Notes: generated by a model from the sequence alone, not told the origin. DNA of 11,807 nucleotides from Collinsella aerofaciens (GCA_014846205.1 RKAY01000043.1:1-11807); one strand, 5' to 3'. Positions 1-7,171 are shown, counted from the stretch's first letter. A program made the numbers and translations.

Positions 1-528
1 GGCGGCACGGGGTGCCGGCTGCTGGGGCATGGCGGCGGGGCGCTGTTGCTGCGGAGCGGCGAATTGCTGCTTGCCGGCGCGGGGAGCGCTGGCGGCGCGG
101 CTTGCGGCCGAGGTGTTCTGGCCCAGGCCATTCTGGTAGGCGCGCTCCTCCTCGTACAGACGACCGAGCGTGGGGGCGTCGACGTTCTCGGCAAAGACCG
201 AGAACTTACCGGCACGCAGCTGCGGGTCGATCATAAAGCGAACGAGGGGTTCGCCGACAAACACATAGCGGCGCTTTTCGGCCTGTGCCTTCACAAACTC
301 GCGGACTTCGCGCGAAAGCTCGGGGTAGAACGGGGCGAGCATGGGATCGTCGTCGGCGGCGATCAGAATGGTATAGAGTGCCGGCGCGGTGTTGACGCCG
401 TTGATCACCAGAGTCTGATTCTCCATGTCGCGAGCGGCCTGCTTGGCAAGCTTCTTAAAGGAGAACGGGGCACGGGTGGCACCGAAGATGCCGGCCACGT
501 GGTCCTCGAAGATGTTCAGGAAGTTCAC
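1..528 (-). CDS. fhaA: FhaA-like protein, N-terminal DUF3662 domain (partial, 3' end outside window)
   Basis: This is the N-terminal 176 codons of an FhaA-type protein, a cytoplasmic partner or substrate of Ser/Thr kinases in actinobacterial cell-wall and division clusters. The reading frame is open from a GTG at 528 to the window edge. Residues 1-120 resemble the DUF3662/FhaA_N domain: it opens NFLNIFEDHVAGIF, has a KKLAKQAARDME helix, and near residues 95-117 has GEPLVRFMIDPQLRAGKF followed by a V, parallel to the VVVRF...L..G.F stretch of mycobacterial FhaA. From about residue 130 the protein becomes Gln/Ala/Pro-rich, the usual linker before a C-terminal FHA domain, which would lie outside the window. 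The GTG start is supported by GGAGAG at 543-538 with a 9-base spacer. The start overlaps the stop of the upstream kinase as GTGA (528-525), so translational coupling is likely. The FHA domain itself cannot be seen. Confidence 0.8.
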   Translation of the reverse strand, partial: MNFLNIFEDHVAGIFGATRAPFSFKKLAKQAARDMENQTLVINGVNTAPALYTILIAADDDPMLAPFYPELSREVREFVKAQAEKRRYVFVGEPLVRFMIDPQLRAGKFSVFAENVDAPTLGRLYEEERAYQNGLGQNTSAASRAASAPRAGKQQFAAPQQQRPAAMPQQPAPRAA

Positions 529-2378
529 GAAAGATCACTCTCCGTATAGGTTCTTTGGTATCCGAGCAAATATAGGCATATCCCAACGATTATAGAGGAT
601 AGGGTTCCCGCAACCGCCGCCTTGACGACGACCGCGGCCGCAAGGCTGGCAATTTCCATATGGTGTGCAAGACAGAGCGACGCCGCGGAGCCTATTCCGC
701 AGCCGGCGATGGCAGCGATTGCAGTCAGGTTCGAGCCCTGCTCGGCACGCTTGACATGGGCGTTGAGCAGCAGAGATGTCAGCGCGGCTGTCGCCGCGAC
801 GAGCACAACGGCAGCCCAGAAGAGCATGTCTCCCAGCGCCGCGGCAACATTGCCGAGCCCCAGCACGCCTCCGGCAGAAAGCGCAACCGTAGCCAGGCGG
901 CCAAAAAGTGCGCCCATCCCCGTGGCGGCCGCGGCGCTTGCCGGGCCGAGCCAAAAGGCCGCGATGCCGGCGGCGACCCCGGCGGCAAGGAGGACATCGC
1001 CCGTTAGACAGCCAAGTGCCACCGCGCAGGTGAGCGCGGCGCTCGCGGCGGCCTCGGTGCGGCCCCAGGCGATCCACCAACCGGACATAGCGGCGGCAAA
1101 AATGACTGCGACCGGCAGCGTCGACAGGATGCCCTGCGCCTGCATGGTGGCGTTGGCCATAAGTACCAAAAAGCCCACGGCCGAGATAGCCGAGCCAATC
1201 TGCGGGGCCAGGCCGGCGGCCGCCCCAATCGCGACGGCCGCGGCAATAAGTCCGGGAAGCGCCGCGACGCCAGCCGTCTGCATGAGCAAAAAGCTAAAGG
1301 CACCACACGCTAGCGCCGAGATGGCGCGCATGGTGTAATCGCGCGCGTGGCTCCAGCGCGTGCCGGCCCAGCCGAGTGCGGGGTCGACCTCGATGGTGTC
1401 GTCCTCATGGGGCAACGATTCGATATCGTCTGCCGCGCGCTCGTCATCCGACAGCTCGCCCACCATCTGCTCCAGGCTGCGGCGGCCCTCGCGCACGCTA
1501 CCCAAGCCGGCGAGCAACTGGTCGCAAAATGCCTCGATGCTGTTGGGGCGGTCCTGCGGCATGGGGGAGAGCGCGCTCATGAGCGCGGCCTCGGCTCCCG
1601 GGGGAAAGTGTGGTATCAGCTCGCTGGGATAGGTGGCGCCGCCGATGATGCGGTCGAGCGAGTCGGCGGGCGTGGCCGCTATAAAGGGAGCGCTGCCGCA
1701 CAAGCCCTCATAGATAACGCAGGCAAGGGCAAAGACATCGGCGCGTTCGTCGACCGTGCCGGTCTCGATGTCGAGCTGCTCGGGTGGCATGTAGCCGATG
1801 GTGCCGCCGCGCGAGCCGCCAAAGCCGCCGGCAGACGACAGCCGCGCCATGCCAAAGTCGGTGAGCTTAACGTTGCCCGAGTGGTCGATGAGCACGTTGG
1901 CAGGCTTGATGTCCAGGTGGAGCACGCCATTGCTGTGGGCGAAGGTGAGCGCCTGGCCCAGCGCGTCGGCAACGGCCGCCGCCTCGTCAAAGGTGAGCGA
2001 ATGGCCGTCGACTCGATGCAAAAACTCGGCGAGCGACATGCCATCGACATATTCCATGACCAGGTAGGCATAGGCGGTGTCGTGCGTAAAGTCGATGACC
2101 TGCACGATATTGGGATGCTGAAGCATGGCGGCGGTATGCGCCTCGCGCAGCACGTCCATGATGTCGCTGGCGGGCATGCCGGCGCCGTCTGTGAGGGGGA
2201 TGCGCTTGATGGCGACGCGACGGCGAAGGTGCGTGTCGCGGCAGATCTCGATGGAGCCAAAACCGCCGGTCGCAAGCGTCTCGAGCGGCTGGAACCGCTT
2301 GAGCAGATCGCGAGAGCTGGTGCCCTCCAAGGGAACGTCCGGCGAGAACCGGGCGGTATGTTGCGAGAAAAGCGGCAT
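525..2378 (-). CDS. Membrane Ser/Thr protein kinase with polytopic C-terminal domain (STPK 1)
   Basis: A 617-residue Hanks-type kinase that should phosphorylate Ser/Thr on cytoplasmic proteins; the FhaA-like protein translated next is the obvious candidate partner. The kinase domain covers about residues 25-295: Gly-rich loop ATGGFGS (36-42), VAIK lysine K58, helix C glutamate E79, catalytic loop HLDIKPAN (154-161, D156, K158, N161), DFG 174-176, PPE 198-200, and the C-lobe aspartate of DVFAL (D214). Leu replaces Arg before the catalytic Asp, so it is a non-RD kinase. An acidic linker (about 305-335) leads to a strongly hydrophobic Ala-rich region (about 350-605) that could form roughly eight membrane helices. 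There are no PASTA repeats or extracellular domain. The ATG at 2378 was chosen because AGGG lies about 8 bases upstream; an in-frame GTG at 2423 would add 15 residues but has no clear ribosome binding site. The last four bases overlap the fhaA start. Confidence 0.9.
   Translation of the reverse strand: MPLFSQHTARFSPDVPLEGTSSRDLLKRFQPLETLATGGFGSIEICRDTHLRRRVAIKRIPLTDGAGMPASDIMDVLREAHTAAMLQHPNIVQVIDFTHDTAYAYLVMEYVDGMSLAEFLHRVDGHSLTFDEAAAVADALGQALTFAHSNGVLHLDIKPANVLIDHSGNVKLTDFGMARLSSAGGFGGSRGGTIGYMPPEQLDIETGTVDERADVFALACVIYEGLCGSAPFIAATPADSLDRIIGGATYPSELIPHFPPGAEAALMSALSPMPQDRPNSIEAFCDQLLAGLGSVREGRRSLEQMVGELSDDERAADDIESLPHEDDTIEVDPALGWAGTRWSHARDYTMRAISALACGAFSFLLMQTAGVAALPGLIAAAVAIGAAAGLAPQIGSAISAVGFLVLMANATMQAQGILSTLPVAVIFAAAMSGWWIAWGRTEAAASAALTCAVALGCLTGDVLLAAGVAAGIAAFWLGPASAAAATGMGALFGRLATVALSAGGVLGLGNVAAALGDMLFWAAVVLVAATAALTSLLLNAHVKRAEQGSNLTAIAAIAGCGIGSAASLCLAHHMEIASLAAAVVVKAAVAGTLSSIIVGICLYLLGYQRTYTESDLS
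538..543 (-). promoter_or_regulatory. Ribosome binding site of the FhaA-like gene
   Basis: GGAGAG on the minus strand lies inside the last codons of the kinase, 9 bases before the GTG at 528. It decides the start of the FhaA-like frame and shows that a separate initiation occurs at the GTGA overlap. Confidence 0.6.
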
Positions 2379-2467
2379 GGCCAACCCTCGTGCGTTTAAA
2401 GTTCGTTTGCGAGCGGCGGGCACGGGGCGGGGCCCGTTCCAGCGTTCGCGGTGGCATAGATGCTGCT

Positions 2468-2476
2468 AGTGTAGCA
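2468..2476 (-). promoter_or_regulatory. Candidate extended -10 promoter element of the STPK 1-fhaA unit
   Basis: The minus strand reads TGCTACACT at 2476-2468, matching the extended -10 pattern TGN plus TANNNT. It lies about 90 bases before the kinase ATG. No good -35 hexamer is seen 16-18 bases upstream, which is tolerated by extended -10 promoters. The element falls in a short inverted repeat, TGCTA-GTG-TAGCA on the plus strand (2464-2476), which could be a regulator site. This rests on pattern only. Confidence 0.35.
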
Positions 2477-2531
2477 CGCTCGGGTGCATGGGGAGGATAA
2501 CGGGATGCGAGGCTGCCTGTCTGGCTTGGTC

Positions 2532-3248
2532 TTAGCGCTTCTTCTTGTTCTTCTTCTGCTTGCGCTGTTTGGCCTTTGCGTTCTTGGGCTCGCTTTCCTG
2601 CTTGGCCTTGGCGGCAGCTTTCTCGGCCTTCATTTTCTTCTTCTTGGTCTCGATGCGGAGTTTTTTGTTGATGCGCGTCTTAAGGAAGGCGCCAAACTGC
2701 TCGGCATCGCCACGGACGAAGGTGTCCTTAGGGATCGTCACGCCCTGGTCGGCGAACATGGCCACAAAGATGCGCTCGCCGTCGAGCACGTGGTCGAGCT
2801 TCTCAAACGGGAAGAACTGCGACTTGCCGCTCTTGCCCCAGACCATCAGACCGTCCTCGTTGGCGGCGACGCGGCGGTAGCGTCCGCCCATGGACTCGTC
2901 GGCCTCGACGGCATCGATAAAGTCGCGGGCAAGGGTGTGGTGCAGGTTTTTGCTCCACCAGGCCAAAAAGGCGCCGAATACGATCAGGACAACGCCGAAC
3001 TTGATCCAGTTGCCGCCGGCCACCAGCATGCCGATGCCGATGAGCGCGGCAATTGCCGCGGCGACATACAGCGAGCCGCGACGCCTGGGCGAGGCGACCA
3101 GGCGGGCGAAGTCGGTGACCAGATCGTTTTCGTACTGGTACTCGTTGAGGTACAGGATGCCGTCATCGGCTGCTGCCTGCTTCTCGAGCGCGACCTCGAC
3201 CTGGTCGGCTGCTTCGGAGGGGACGAGGTTGCTCTCTGCGTCTGCCAT
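2532..3248 (-). CDS. YcxB-like membrane protein with Lys-rich tail
   Basis: A 238-residue protein of unknown function. An acidic N-terminal segment (1-50) precedes two hydrophobic helices at about 59-77 and 82-98, with the basic SPRRRGS just before the first. Residues 105-195 form a soluble domain whose end (IFVAMFADQGVTIPKDTF, then an EQFGAFLKTRI helix) resembles the C-terminal region of YcxB-like proteins, in which a hydrophobic strand is followed by IPK and an aromatic residue. Residues 195-238 are extremely Lys/Ala-rich, probably a disordered tail that could contact membrane lipids or nucleic acid; this is inference. The ATG at 3248 is preceded by AGGAG with a 10-base spacer, and the stop is TAA at 2534-2532. 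The gene is divergent from dnaX and points towards the kinase/fhaA unit, separated by about 150 bases, so co-transcription is possible but unproven. The family match is from memory. Confidence 0.78.
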   Translation of the reverse strand: MADAESNLVPSEAADQVEVALEKQAAADDGILYLNEYQYENDLVTDFARLVASPRRRGSLYVAAAIAALIGIGMLVAGGNWIKFGVVLIVFGAFLAWWSKNLHHTLARDFIDAVEADESMGGRYRRVAANEDGLMVWGKSGKSQFFPFEKLDHVLDGERIFVAMFADQGVTIPKDTFVRGDAEQFGAFLKTRINKKLRIETKKKKMKAEKAAAKAKQESEPKNAKAKQRKQKKNKKKR

Positions 3249-3363
3249 ACTCTTTGGACTCCTATCGCGGCGGGCTCGCCGTACGGGTTATTATGAGTGC
3301 AGTATGCCGTGCGACCGCATGGCCGTTGCGGCAACAAGACTCAGTATACCCGGGGGAGCACCC
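3249..3363. promoter_or_regulatory. Divergent promoter region between the YcxB-like gene and dnaX
   Basis: This 115-base region must hold the start signals for both directions unless transcription comes from further away. On the plus strand TATTAT (3289-3294) and TATACC (3345-3350) are the only -10-like hexamers. On the minus strand CATAAT (3297-3292) lies about 44 bases before the YcxB-like ATG. None has a convincing -35. The dnaX ribosome binding site is GGGGGAG at 3352-3358 with a 5-base spacer. No SRP RNA sequence, which sits near dnaX in some Firmicutes, was recognised. Confidence 0.3.
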
Positions 3364-5859
3364 ATGGAATCGTTGTACCGAAAGTATCGCCCGCTCACCT
3401 TCGACTCCGTGGTGGGCCAGCAGCATATCGTCTCGACGCTCGAGCACGCCATTACCGAGGGGCGCCTGTCCCACGCCTACCTGTTCTGCGGTCCACGCGG
3501 CACGGGCAAGACCACCATGGCGCGCATTCTTGCCAAGGCGCTGCTCTGCCGCAATGCCGAGGCGGCGCGCGCCGAGGGTGCGAGCGGTTGCATGCCCGAC
3601 GGCACCTGCGAGGAGTGCGAGCTCATCGCCGAGGGCAACCATCCCGATGTCTATGAGCTCGACGCCGCAAGCCGCACGGGCGTGGACAACGTGCGCGAGG
3701 AGATCATCAACTCCGTCAACTTTGCCCCGGTGCGCGGCAAGTACAAGATCTACATCATCGACGAGGTCCACATGCTCACGACGGCGGCGTTCAACGCGCT
3801 GCTCAAGACGCTCGAGGAGCCGCCGGCGCATGTGATCTTCGTGCTGTGCACCACCGATCCGCAAAAGATTCTGGAGACCATCCTCTCGCGCTGCCAGCGC
3901 TTCGATTTCCATCGCATCGGAAACGAAGATATCGAGCGTCGTCTGGCCTACGTGTGCGAGCAGGAGGGCTTCGACTACGACGATGAGGCGCTCGCCATCG
4001 TGGCGCGCCATGCCAAGGGCGGCATGCGCGACGCGCTTTCCACGCTGGAGCAGCTGAGCGTTTTTGGCAACGGTGCTGTGCATGCGGACGATGCCCGCTC
4101 GCTTTTGGGCGAGGTTTCGGACCAGGTCCTGGGCGAGTTTGCTCGCGCTATTGCGTCACGCGATATTGCCGAGCTCTATGGGCTCATTCGTGCGCAGGTC
4201 GAGGAGGGCAATGACCTGCTGGAGCTGACGCGCGACCTGGTGGCGCATGTGCGCGATGTGTACGTGGCTTGCGTTGCCGGCGCCCGCGCCGAGCTGTTTG
4301 AGGGCGGGACCGAGCAGGCCGAGGCGCTTGCTGCCGAGGCCGCTGCCTTTGGCGAGCATCCTGCCGACCGCCTGGCTCGCGTGCTGACGGTGCTCGACGA
4401 TGCCGCGCTGGAGATGAGGGGTGCGAGCGACGTGCGCCTGGTGCTCGAGATTGCCTGCACGCGTCTGGCACGTCCCGAGGCCGATCTGACCATTGAGGCT
4501 CTGGCCGAGCGCGTTGCGCGTCTGGAGGCCATGGTTGCCAACGCTGCGGTACCGGCGAGCGTGGCTGCTGCAGGCGCTGCGCCCGCGGCTGTCGCGGCCA
4601 CACCTGCGATGACACAGCAACCGACGCTGATCTCGGGTGCTCGAGCTGCTGCCCCTGTGGCATCTGCCGCTCCCGCTGCTACGTCCGCGCACCAGGGCGG
4701 CATGCCCTGGGACCGCGGTGCTGCCGCTCCGTCGGCCCAGCCTGCGCCCACGCCGACCCCCAAGACCGCGGCTCCTGCGTCTCAGCCTACATCGGTTCCG
4801 AAGTCCCAGCCCGCTGCTGCCCCGACTCCCGCGCCTGCCGCTGTGCCGGCACGTCAGTCCCAGCCCAACAACGCCGCCCAGGTTGCTGCCGCCGGCGCCG
4901 CCGAGACCCCCGCGGTTGAGGATGCCGGCGAGCTCCAGCGCAAATGGGCCGAGGTCGTCGAGCGCGTCAAGGCGCGCCAGGCCTCCTACGCAGGGCTTTT
5001 GCTCAACGCCCGCGCCACGGCCGATGACGGCTCCAAGCTCACGGTTTCGTTCCCCGCGGGTTCGACCTTTGCCATCAAGATGCTCGGTCGCGCCGACACG
5101 CTGTCGGTGGTCCTGCCGACAGTCAGTGCGGTCTTCGGTCGTCGTACCGTCGACTATGTCTTGGATGGGGGTGGCACGCCGGCTCCTCAACATGAGGAGC
5201 ATTCTCCATCTGCACGGGCTGCGGCATCTGCGGACCCGCAACCCGTGTCCTCGGCGGCCCCTGCATCCTCGAGCGCCAGTGCGACGCAGCCAAAAGCGGC
5301 ACCGACTCCGTCGGCGCCTAAGCCCGCCACGCCCAAACCTGCTGCCTCGGCGCCCGCGCCCAAGCCTGTCGCGCCTGCGTCCAAGTCGTCCGACCTGGGC
5401 AAGGCTCCCTGGCTGCGCTCCGGCAACCCTGCCGGCGCTCCTGCCACGGGCAAGCTCCCGACCGAGCCCGCGCCCCGCGCGCCCGAGCGCCCTGCCGCTC
5501 CCAAATCTCAGCCTGCCGCGCAGTCTGCACCGTGGGAATCCGAGCGGGTGCCCTATGACGACGCCATGGTCGGCGGTTTTGCTGCCGATGCCGGCGGGGA
5601 CGATCTGCCCCCGTTCGACGTGCCGGGTGCGGCGTCCGCGCCCAAGCCCGCCGCTGCGGCTCCCTCGGTCCCCGCAGCTGCGACGTCCGCTCCCGCAAGC
5701 GATGACGCTCCTGCGGCTCCTTGGGAGTCCAACCCCGGCGCCGGCAGTCCCTTCGGCCACCAGGGCGCAGCCCCAAGCATCCCGCAGACCGAGGACGAGG
5801 CCAAAGCCCTCATCCGCAGTGTCTTCGGCCAGGCCACCATCTTCAAACCGGTGGAGTAA
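3364..5859 (+). CDS. dnaX: DNA polymerase III subunit tau/gamma
   Basis: This is the AAA+ ATPase of the clamp loader, which opens the sliding clamp and tethers polymerase III cores at the replication fork. The 831-residue protein starts ESLYRKYRP. It has Walker A GPRGTGKT (43-50), a zinc module with C62, C76, C82 and C85, Walker B IIDEVH (131-136), the LEEPP helix (about 150-154), the SRC finger (175-177) and the sensor-2 GGMRDALS (about 219-226). Residues 395-518 are an Ala/Pro/Gln linker. A folded block at 523-603 (QRKWAEVVERVK to DYVLDGG) resembles the tau C-terminal region of Gram-positive DnaX. A second long Ala/Pro/Lys linker follows, with PW motifs, and a conserved-looking tail lies at about 807-831. 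The ATG at 3364 was chosen for the family N terminus and the GGGGGAG just upstream; the frame stays open upstream only by chance. No A-run slippery site for a short gamma form was found. It heads a dnaX-ebfC-recR cluster. Confidence 0.97.
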   Translation: MESLYRKYRPLTFDSVVGQQHIVSTLEHAITEGRLSHAYLFCGPRGTGKTTMARILAKALLCRNAEAARAEGASGCMPDGTCEECELIAEGNHPDVYELDAASRTGVDNVREEIINSVNFAPVRGKYKIYIIDEVHMLTTAAFNALLKTLEEPPAHVIFVLCTTDPQKILETILSRCQRFDFHRIGNEDIERRLAYVCEQEGFDYDDEALAIVARHAKGGMRDALSTLEQLSVFGNGAVHADDARSLLGEVSDQVLGEFARAIASRDIAELYGLIRAQVEEGNDLLELTRDLVAHVRDVYVACVAGARAELFEGGTEQAEALAAEAAAFGEHPADRLARVLTVLDDAALEMRGASDVRLVLEIACTRLARPEADLTIEALAERVARLEAMVANAAVPASVAAAGAAPAAVAATPAMTQQPTLISGARAAAPVASAAPAATSAHQGGMPWDRGAAAPSAQPAPTPTPKTAAPASQPTSVPKSQPAAAPTPAPAAVPARQSQPNNAAQVAAAGAAETPAVEDAGELQRKWAEVVERVKARQASYAGLLLNARATADDGSKLTVSFPAGSTFAIKMLGRADTLSVVLPTVSAVFGRRTVDYVLDGGGTPAPQHEEHSPSARAAASADPQPVSSAAPASSSASATQPKAAPTPSAPKPATPKPAASAPAPKPVAPASKSSDLGKAPWLRSGNPAGAPATGKLPTEPAPRAPERPAAPKSQPAAQSAPWESERVPYDDAMVGGFAADAGGDDLPPFDVPGAASAPKPAAAAPSVPAAATSAPASDDAPAAPWESNPGAGSPFGHQGAAPSIPQTEDEAKALIRSVFGQATIFKPVE

Positions 5860-5884
5860 CCGTGCGAAAGGGCATATACGTCGG

Positions 5885-5920
5885 ATTATGCGACCTTGCA
5901 TAATTCGACCTTGCATAATC
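5885..5920. repeat. Tandem and inverted repeat cluster downstream of dnaX
   Basis: Two 15-bp direct repeats, CGACCTTGCATAATT (5891-5905) and CGACCTTGCATAATC (5906-5920), differ only at the last base. In addition ATTATGC (5885-5891) is an exact inverted partner of GCATAAT (5898-5904), which recurs at 5913-5919. One inverted and two direct half-sites in 36 bp of AT-richer DNA is typical of a transcription-factor binding array, but no regulator is identified. No convincing -35 pairs with the CATAAT hexamers. Confidence 0.6.
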
Positions 5921-5997
5921 TTTGCGTTCGGTTTGTATGGGAGGACATGTATATCGACTGAGGTAGCGTGTCCGCCCCGCTCGCTGGCCTTGCGCCG

Positions 5998-6006
5998 TGG
6001 TACGAT
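5998..6006 (+). promoter_or_regulatory. Candidate extended -10 promoter element of ebfC-recR
   Basis: TGGTACGAT matches the TGN plus TANNNT extended -10 pattern and is followed by a T-run. It lies about 75 bases before the ebfC ATG in the 222-base gap after dnaX. No clear -35 is seen. It would allow ebfC and recR to be transcribed separately from dnaX. Confidence 0.35.
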
Positions 6007-6054
6007 TTTTGAGTTTGAAAGTCCCGCCGTGCTCCGGCTGCCCTTGCAGCTCGG

Positions 6055-6068
6055 CGTGCGGCCGCACG
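6055..6068. repeat. 14-bp perfect palindrome just before the ebfC ribosome binding site
   Basis: CGTGCGGCCGCACG is a perfect palindrome ending two bases before the AAGGAG (6071-6076) that serves ebfC. In RNA it could form a short GC hairpin next to the ribosome binding site; in DNA it could be a protein site. It has no T-run, so it is not a terminator. Confidence 0.4.
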
Positions 6069-6081
6069 TAAAGGAGCCATT

Positions 6082-6402
6082 ATGGCCGGTATGAACATGC
6101 AGCAGATGATGAAGCAGGCCCGCAAGATGCAGGAGCAGCTTGCCGCCGCGCAGGAGAACCTCAAGTCCCAGACCGTCGACGCCTCTGCCGGCGGCGGCAT
6201 GGTCAAGGTGACCGTCAACGGCGAGATGGAGCTCGTCAACCTCACCATCGATCCCGATGCGCTCGATCCCGAGGACGTCGATATGCTGCAGGACATGATC
6301 ATGGCTGCCGTCAACGAGGCCGTTCGCGGCGTCAACGAGCTCGCCAACAAGCAGATGGGCGCCATCACCGGCGGCCTCAACATCCCGGGCATGCCGTTCT
6401 AA
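6082..6402 (+). CDS. ebfC: YbaB/EbfC family nucleoid-associated protein
   Basis: A 106-residue protein of the YbaB/EbfC family, small dimeric DNA-binding proteins coating the nucleoid and nearly always encoded between dnaX and recR. The Met/Gln-rich N-terminal helix ([24 protein letters not shown], residues 4-27) is the family signature. It is followed by strands with [11 protein letters not shown] (37-47) and [20 protein letters not shown], then a C-terminal helix [17 protein letters not shown] and the terminal [10 protein letters not shown], close to the usual GLxIPGL/MF ending. Its length is normal for the family. AAGGAG at 6071-6076 is 5 bases before the ATG. recR starts 13 bases after the stop. 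Confidence 0.95.
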   Translation: MAGMNMQQMMKQARKMQEQLAAAQENLKSQTVDASAGGGMVKVTVNGEMELVNLTIDPDALDPEDVDMLQDMIMAAVNEAVRGVNELANKQMGAITGGLNIPGMPF

Positions 6403-6415
6403 GACGCGCATATAT

Positions 6416-7012
6416 ATGAGTGCCAACCATAGTCTGCAAAAATTGCTCGATGAGCTGGGCCGCCTGCCGGGCATTGGCCCCAAGTCGGCTCAGCGCATCG
6501 CCTATTACCTGTTGGAGGCTGACGCCGAGGAGGCGCGCCGCCTGGCCGAGGCCATCCTGGAGGTTAAGCAGGAGGTTCACTTTTGCAGCCGTTGCTTTAA
6601 CTACGCCACGGCCGACGAGTGCTCCATCTGCCAGGATTCGATGCGCGACACCACTCGCATTTGCGTGGTGGGCGAGCCGCGCGATGTCCAGGCGATTGAG
6701 CGCACGGGCAGCTACCACGGCCTCTACCACGTATTGGGCGGCGTGATCAGTCCCATGGACAAGATCGGCCCCGAGCAGCTGCACATTCGCGAGCTGCTAG
6801 CACGCTTGGGCCGCGAGGACATCCACGAGGTCATCATCGCCACCAACCCCAATATTGAGGGCGAGACCACGGCGAGCTACCTGGCCCGCACTATCAAACC
6901 GCTGGGCGTTGAGGTATCGCGTCTGGCGAGCGGCCTGCCCGTGGGCGGCGACCTGGAGTATGCCGACGAGCTTACGCTTGGGCGCGCTATCGAGGCCCGT
7001 CGCACGATTTAG
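6416..7012 (+). CDS. recR: Recombination mediator RecR
   Basis: A 198-residue protein, the normal length for RecR, which with RecO (and RecF) loads RecA on gapped single-stranded DNA. The N-terminal helix-hairpin-helix includes [20 protein letters not shown] (14-33). A four-cysteine zinc finger has C57, C60, C69 and C72. The Toprim domain has [17 protein letters not shown] (82-98) and [15 protein letters not shown] (142-156), and the conserved end includes [20 protein letters not shown]. The ATG at 6416 gives the family N terminus, but it has no strong Shine-Dalgarno sequence (upstream AAGACGCGCATATAT). Translation therefore probably depends on ribosomes finishing ebfC 13 bases earlier. Confidence 0.96.
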   Translation: MSANHSLQKLLDELGRLPGIGPKSAQRIAYYLLEADAEEARRLAEAILEVKQEVHFCSRCFNYATADECSICQDSMRDTTRICVVGEPRDVQAIERTGSYHGLYHVLGGVISPMDKIGPEQLHIRELLARLGREDIHEVIIATNPNIEGETTASYLARTIKPLGVEVSRLASGLPVGGDLEYADELTLGRAIEARRTI

Positions 7013-7017
7013 CCGCC

Positions 7018-7062
7018 GGGTACCCTGCGGCATGGCCTGCCGTTCTGCCGCATGGGGTACTC
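7018..7062. repeat. Long imperfect hairpin downstream of recR
   Basis: GTACCC-TGCGGCA (7020-7032) can pair with TGCCGCA-(TG)-GGGTAC (7046-7060). The stem has 13 pairs with a two-base bulge and can be extended slightly by G-T and G-C pairs outside. The loop is 13 bases. It begins within a few bases of the recR stop. No T-run follows (TCATAATTAGG), so it may block 3' exonucleases or end transcription weakly, but is not a classic intrinsic terminator. Confidence 0.5.
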
Positions 7063-7084
7063 ATAATTAGGCACGCGTTCGCGC

Positions 7085-7102
7085 GTTTGTTGTACAACAA
7101 AC
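7085..7102. promoter_or_regulatory. 18-bp perfect palindrome, likely operator O1
   Basis: GTTTGTTGTACAACAAAC is a perfect 18-bp palindrome with core GTTGTACAAC. It has no T-run after it, and its RNA hairpin would be AU-rich and weak, so a dimeric DNA-binding protein site is more likely. The core recurs with one change at 7162-7171. The regulator is unknown; the spacing pattern would fit several dimeric repressor families. Confidence 0.6.
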
Positions 7103-7161
7103 CTGTTCTACTTTCGCTTATCGCGTGGATGGGGCTGTTTGTACTCCGTATTTGCTCATTC

Positions 7162-7171
7162 GTTGCACAAC
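7162..7171. promoter_or_regulatory. Second operator-core copy O2 overlapping a -35 element
   Basis: GTTGCACAAC matches the O1 core GTTGTACAAC at 9 of 10 bases. Its centre is 73 bp from the centre of O1, close to seven helical turns, so dimers on both sites could sit on the same DNA face. TTGCAC (7164-7169) inside it is also the best -35 for the downstream extended -10, so a bound protein would block RNA polymerase. Confidence 0.45.

Noticed and set aside
46..549. Plus-strand open frame of 167 codons at the left edge
   Set aside because: It is antisense to the FhaA-like frame, which has a DUF3662-like sequence, a ribosome binding site and coupling to the kinase. The plus-strand product resembles nothing known.
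1347..2399. Plus-strand open frame of 350 codons opposite kinase 1
   Set aside because: It is a GC-driven antisense shadow. The minus strand shows all kinase motifs in order.
2464..2476. TGCTA-GTG-TAGCA as a terminator for the YcxB-like gene
   Set aside because: The stem is only 5 bp and no T-run follows on either strand; it fits better as part of the promoter region.
2890..3363. Upstream extension of the dnaX frame
   Set aside because: The extension is antisense to the YcxB-like gene. The family N terminus ESLYRKYRP starts at 3364 with a good ribosome binding site.
3249..3363. Possible SRP RNA gene next to dnaX
   Set aside because: The conserved SRP RNA tip sequence was not found and the region is too short and divergent in use.
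4637..6094. Frame-shifted plus-strand open frame inside the dnaX tail, as a possible frameshift product
   Set aside because: The product is Pro/Arg/Leu-rich, no slippery A-run was found near its start, and it continues into the intergenic region. It is best explained by codon bias.
4156..6483. Minus-strand open frame of 775 codons across dnaX and ebfC
   Set aside because: Its Arg/Gly-rich product is the typical mirror of Ala/Pro-rich GC codons and it runs through well-supported dnaX, ebfC and the start of recR.
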